The notes under the pieces were generated by a model. That model searched no databases, was not told the DNA's origin, and saw only the letters and a program-made list of their open reading frames with translations. From Babylonia areolata (Eukaryota; Mollusca; Gastropoda; Neogastropoda; Buccinidae): DNA of 64,000 nt. Where the stretch lies: assembly GCF_041734735.1 (NCBI RefSeq), contig NC_134880.1, positions 32,159,330 through 32,223,329 on the forward strand, given 5' to 3'. The position numbers and the translations under genes are program-made. Positions 62,164 to 64,000 of the stretch are shown piece by piece (the first letter of the stretch is position 1; every line of letters begins with the position of its first letter).

Positions 62164-64000
62164 CAGAATAGAATTGAATAGAATGTCTTTATTGCCAAGT
62201 GTACCGGGGTCACAAGAGGGGGGGGGGGGGGGGGAATACTACATAACAAGGTTCGAATATAAATCGAAAATCATACACTAACACAGATACAGTAGGAAAT
62301 AGGATACATACAAGTGCATATCAAAATAAAAACTTGTGCATACTCACACACGCACGCACACACACACAAACACACACACACACACATATTACATATTACA
62401 TGTGGATGGGGCTGATGACTTGATCTTCAGGTAGATGGTTGTTGATTGCACAATTCTATTTATCATACTGGATTTGTTCGAGAGACAGGGCATTGACTGC
62501 TTTGGGGAAAAAGCTATTGGCGAAGCGATTGGTTTTCGTCCTAAATTTTTTTGTACCGTCGACCAGAGGGGAGCATCTCGAAAATCCCAAAAGCTGGATG
62601 TGATTCGTCCTGGCTGATTCATTTTGCATTTTTGAGTTTCCGCTTATATATCCTCCAGAGAAGGTAGATCAGCCCCTGTAATCTTGGTGGCAGTTTTTAC
62701 GATTCTGTTAAGGGCTGCAACTTCTGCCTTGGAAATGTTTCTGTACCAAACAGTAACGGCGAAGGTTAGCACACTTTCAATGACTGCTCGGTAGAAATCA
62801 ACCATGATTTCTTTTTTAATTCCGAACTTTTTGAGGCGCCGAAGAAAGTACAGGCGCTGTTGTGCTTTCTTAACAATTTTTTCCGTATTTTTCTCCTATC
62901 TCAAATCGTTGGAAATGATTAATCCGAGAAATTTAAATTCGCTGATGATCTCTACTTGCATGTCTTTAATGGCAAGTGGTATGGGGTCAGATCTGGTCTT
63001 CCAGAAATCTAAAATTCTTTTGTTTTTGATGCGTTGAGGTCTAAGTTGTTTTAATCACACCAGCTGACAAGTTCCAGTACGTCTTACCTATATTTTGACT
63101 CATCACTGTTCGTAATCAGCCCTTCTAGAGTAGTATCGTCGGCAAACTTGACCATGGTGTTACATTCATTTTGAGTTGCACAGTCAGGTGTGAATAGCGA
63201 GTACAACAGTGGGGATAGAACACATCCCTGTGGGGTGCCTATGTTGAGAATTAACAACTTGTGGCCTGTATCTTAGAAAATTTAGGATCCATGCACAAAT
63301 TGATTCAGGCAGCGAGAGGTCTTTCAGTTTAAAATATGATTTTGATGGTACTTTTGTGTTGAACACAGAGCTGTATTCAATGAAAAGGATCCTGGCATAG
63401 CTGTTAGGATTTTCGAGATGTTTGAGGACGTGGTAGAGACCTATGCTAATGGCATCTTCAACTGATATGTTAGCTCTATAGGAGAACTAAAAGGGTTTTT
63501 AGATTTTTAGCAATTGTAGAATCAAGCGTTCAAATGTTTTCATTACGACTGATGTTAAGGCTACGGGACGATAATCATTAAGATAACTAGGCTGTACTTT
63601 TTTTGGAACAGGAATGATTGTTGATTTCTTAAAGCAGTGAGGCACCACACGAGACTGAAGGGACACGTTAAATATGTCAGTGAAGACACTACACAGTTGG
63701 ACTGCACACTTCCTCAAAAGGCCTGGTGAGATGTTGTTAGGGCCAGCAGCTTTTCTTATTTTCAGACAACTGAAGTGGAGTCTGACTTCATTCTCTTGGA
63801 CTATGAAAGGGGGAGTGGGGGTGATTTTGGGTGCAGCCACGTCAGAAGTTAGATGATGGTTTGTCGAATCTGGAGTAGAATGTGTTGAGTTTGTCTGTGC
63901 TGTCGACTGTCTGGTGGGTCATTTTATAATCAGTGATTGTTTGCGGACAGGTTTTCTTCTACTTTTTTTCCTATCTAAAAATTTTGCCTTCTTAATGTAT
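62164..64000 (-). mobile_element. CR1/L2/Rex1-group LINE, 3' part, runs off the window
   Basis: The 3' end is at 62164-62200: on the minus strand GGCAATAAAGACATTCTATT, then an ATTCTATT tail. The coding relic, reading right to left, begins with RKAAGPNNISPGLLRKCAVQ, STIIPVPKKVQPSYLNDYRP and VALTSVVMKTFERL at 63530-63790. Then come FNTKVPSKSYFKLKDLSLPE near 63300-63365, GCVLSPLLYS-like and KFADDTTL-like blocks near 63150-63230, and the C-terminal RRFRD region near 62550-62600. Several frameshifts are present. A G-run at 62217-62234 and a CA tract at 62346-62386 lie in the 3'UTR. It has inserted into the plus-strand LINE 5' part. The right border is outside the window. Confidence 0.8.

Overview
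The window looks like a mollusc nuclear genome, most likely a gastropod. I base this on intron-like AT-rich DNA, very abundant CA/TG/TA/GA microsatellites, tRNA-derived SINEs with a conserved central domain of a kind I associate with gastropods, and many decayed non-LTR retrotransposons. A 100-N assembly gap (48401-48500) shows it is draft assembly. I saw no bacterial-type gene, CRISPR array, rRNA or intact tRNA gene.

Layout. 0-5 kb: relics of two LINEs, an L1-like copy and an I/Nimb-like copy whose middle is inverted. 5-12 kb: mostly unassigned DNA with a 5'UTR-only LINE fragment (8335-10384) split by a 1.34-kb element with inverted ends and palindromic units. 12.5-14.1 kb: a decayed Tc1-like transposon. 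15-18 kb: LINE 3' ends, a SINE tail and simple repeats. 18.2-28.4 kb: a minus-strand RNase H-type LINE interrupted by a plus-strand I/Nimb-like LINE with a clear 12-bp target duplication; upstream of the minus-strand LINE lie 2.6 copies of a 429-bp tandem repeat that may be its promoter monomers. 29.2-32.5 kb: another LINE, itself split by a full-length SINE. 32.7-39.0 kb: a DIRS-like tyrosine-recombinase retroelement fossil. 40-64 kb: SINEs, LINEs, a second Tc1 element, a TTAA-flanked MITE and two converging LINEs at the right edge.

Host gene. The one host gene I can argue for runs on the plus strand from 41142 through the rest of the window. Three tiny exons (27, 31 and 30 nt) with good splice sites join in frame to give a signal peptide and the start of a mature secreted protein of unknown identity. 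Its introns hold most of the right-half transposons. Exon 2 appears twice because about 2.15 kb on each side of the assembly gap is nearly identical, which I read as unmerged overlapping contigs or haplotypes rather than a biological duplication.

The elements do not form a pathway. They record layered insertions: SINE into LINE, LINE into LINE, TIR element into LINE 5'UTR, and Tc1 into a TA microsatellite. Several insertions have target duplications or empty paralogous sites that fix their borders.
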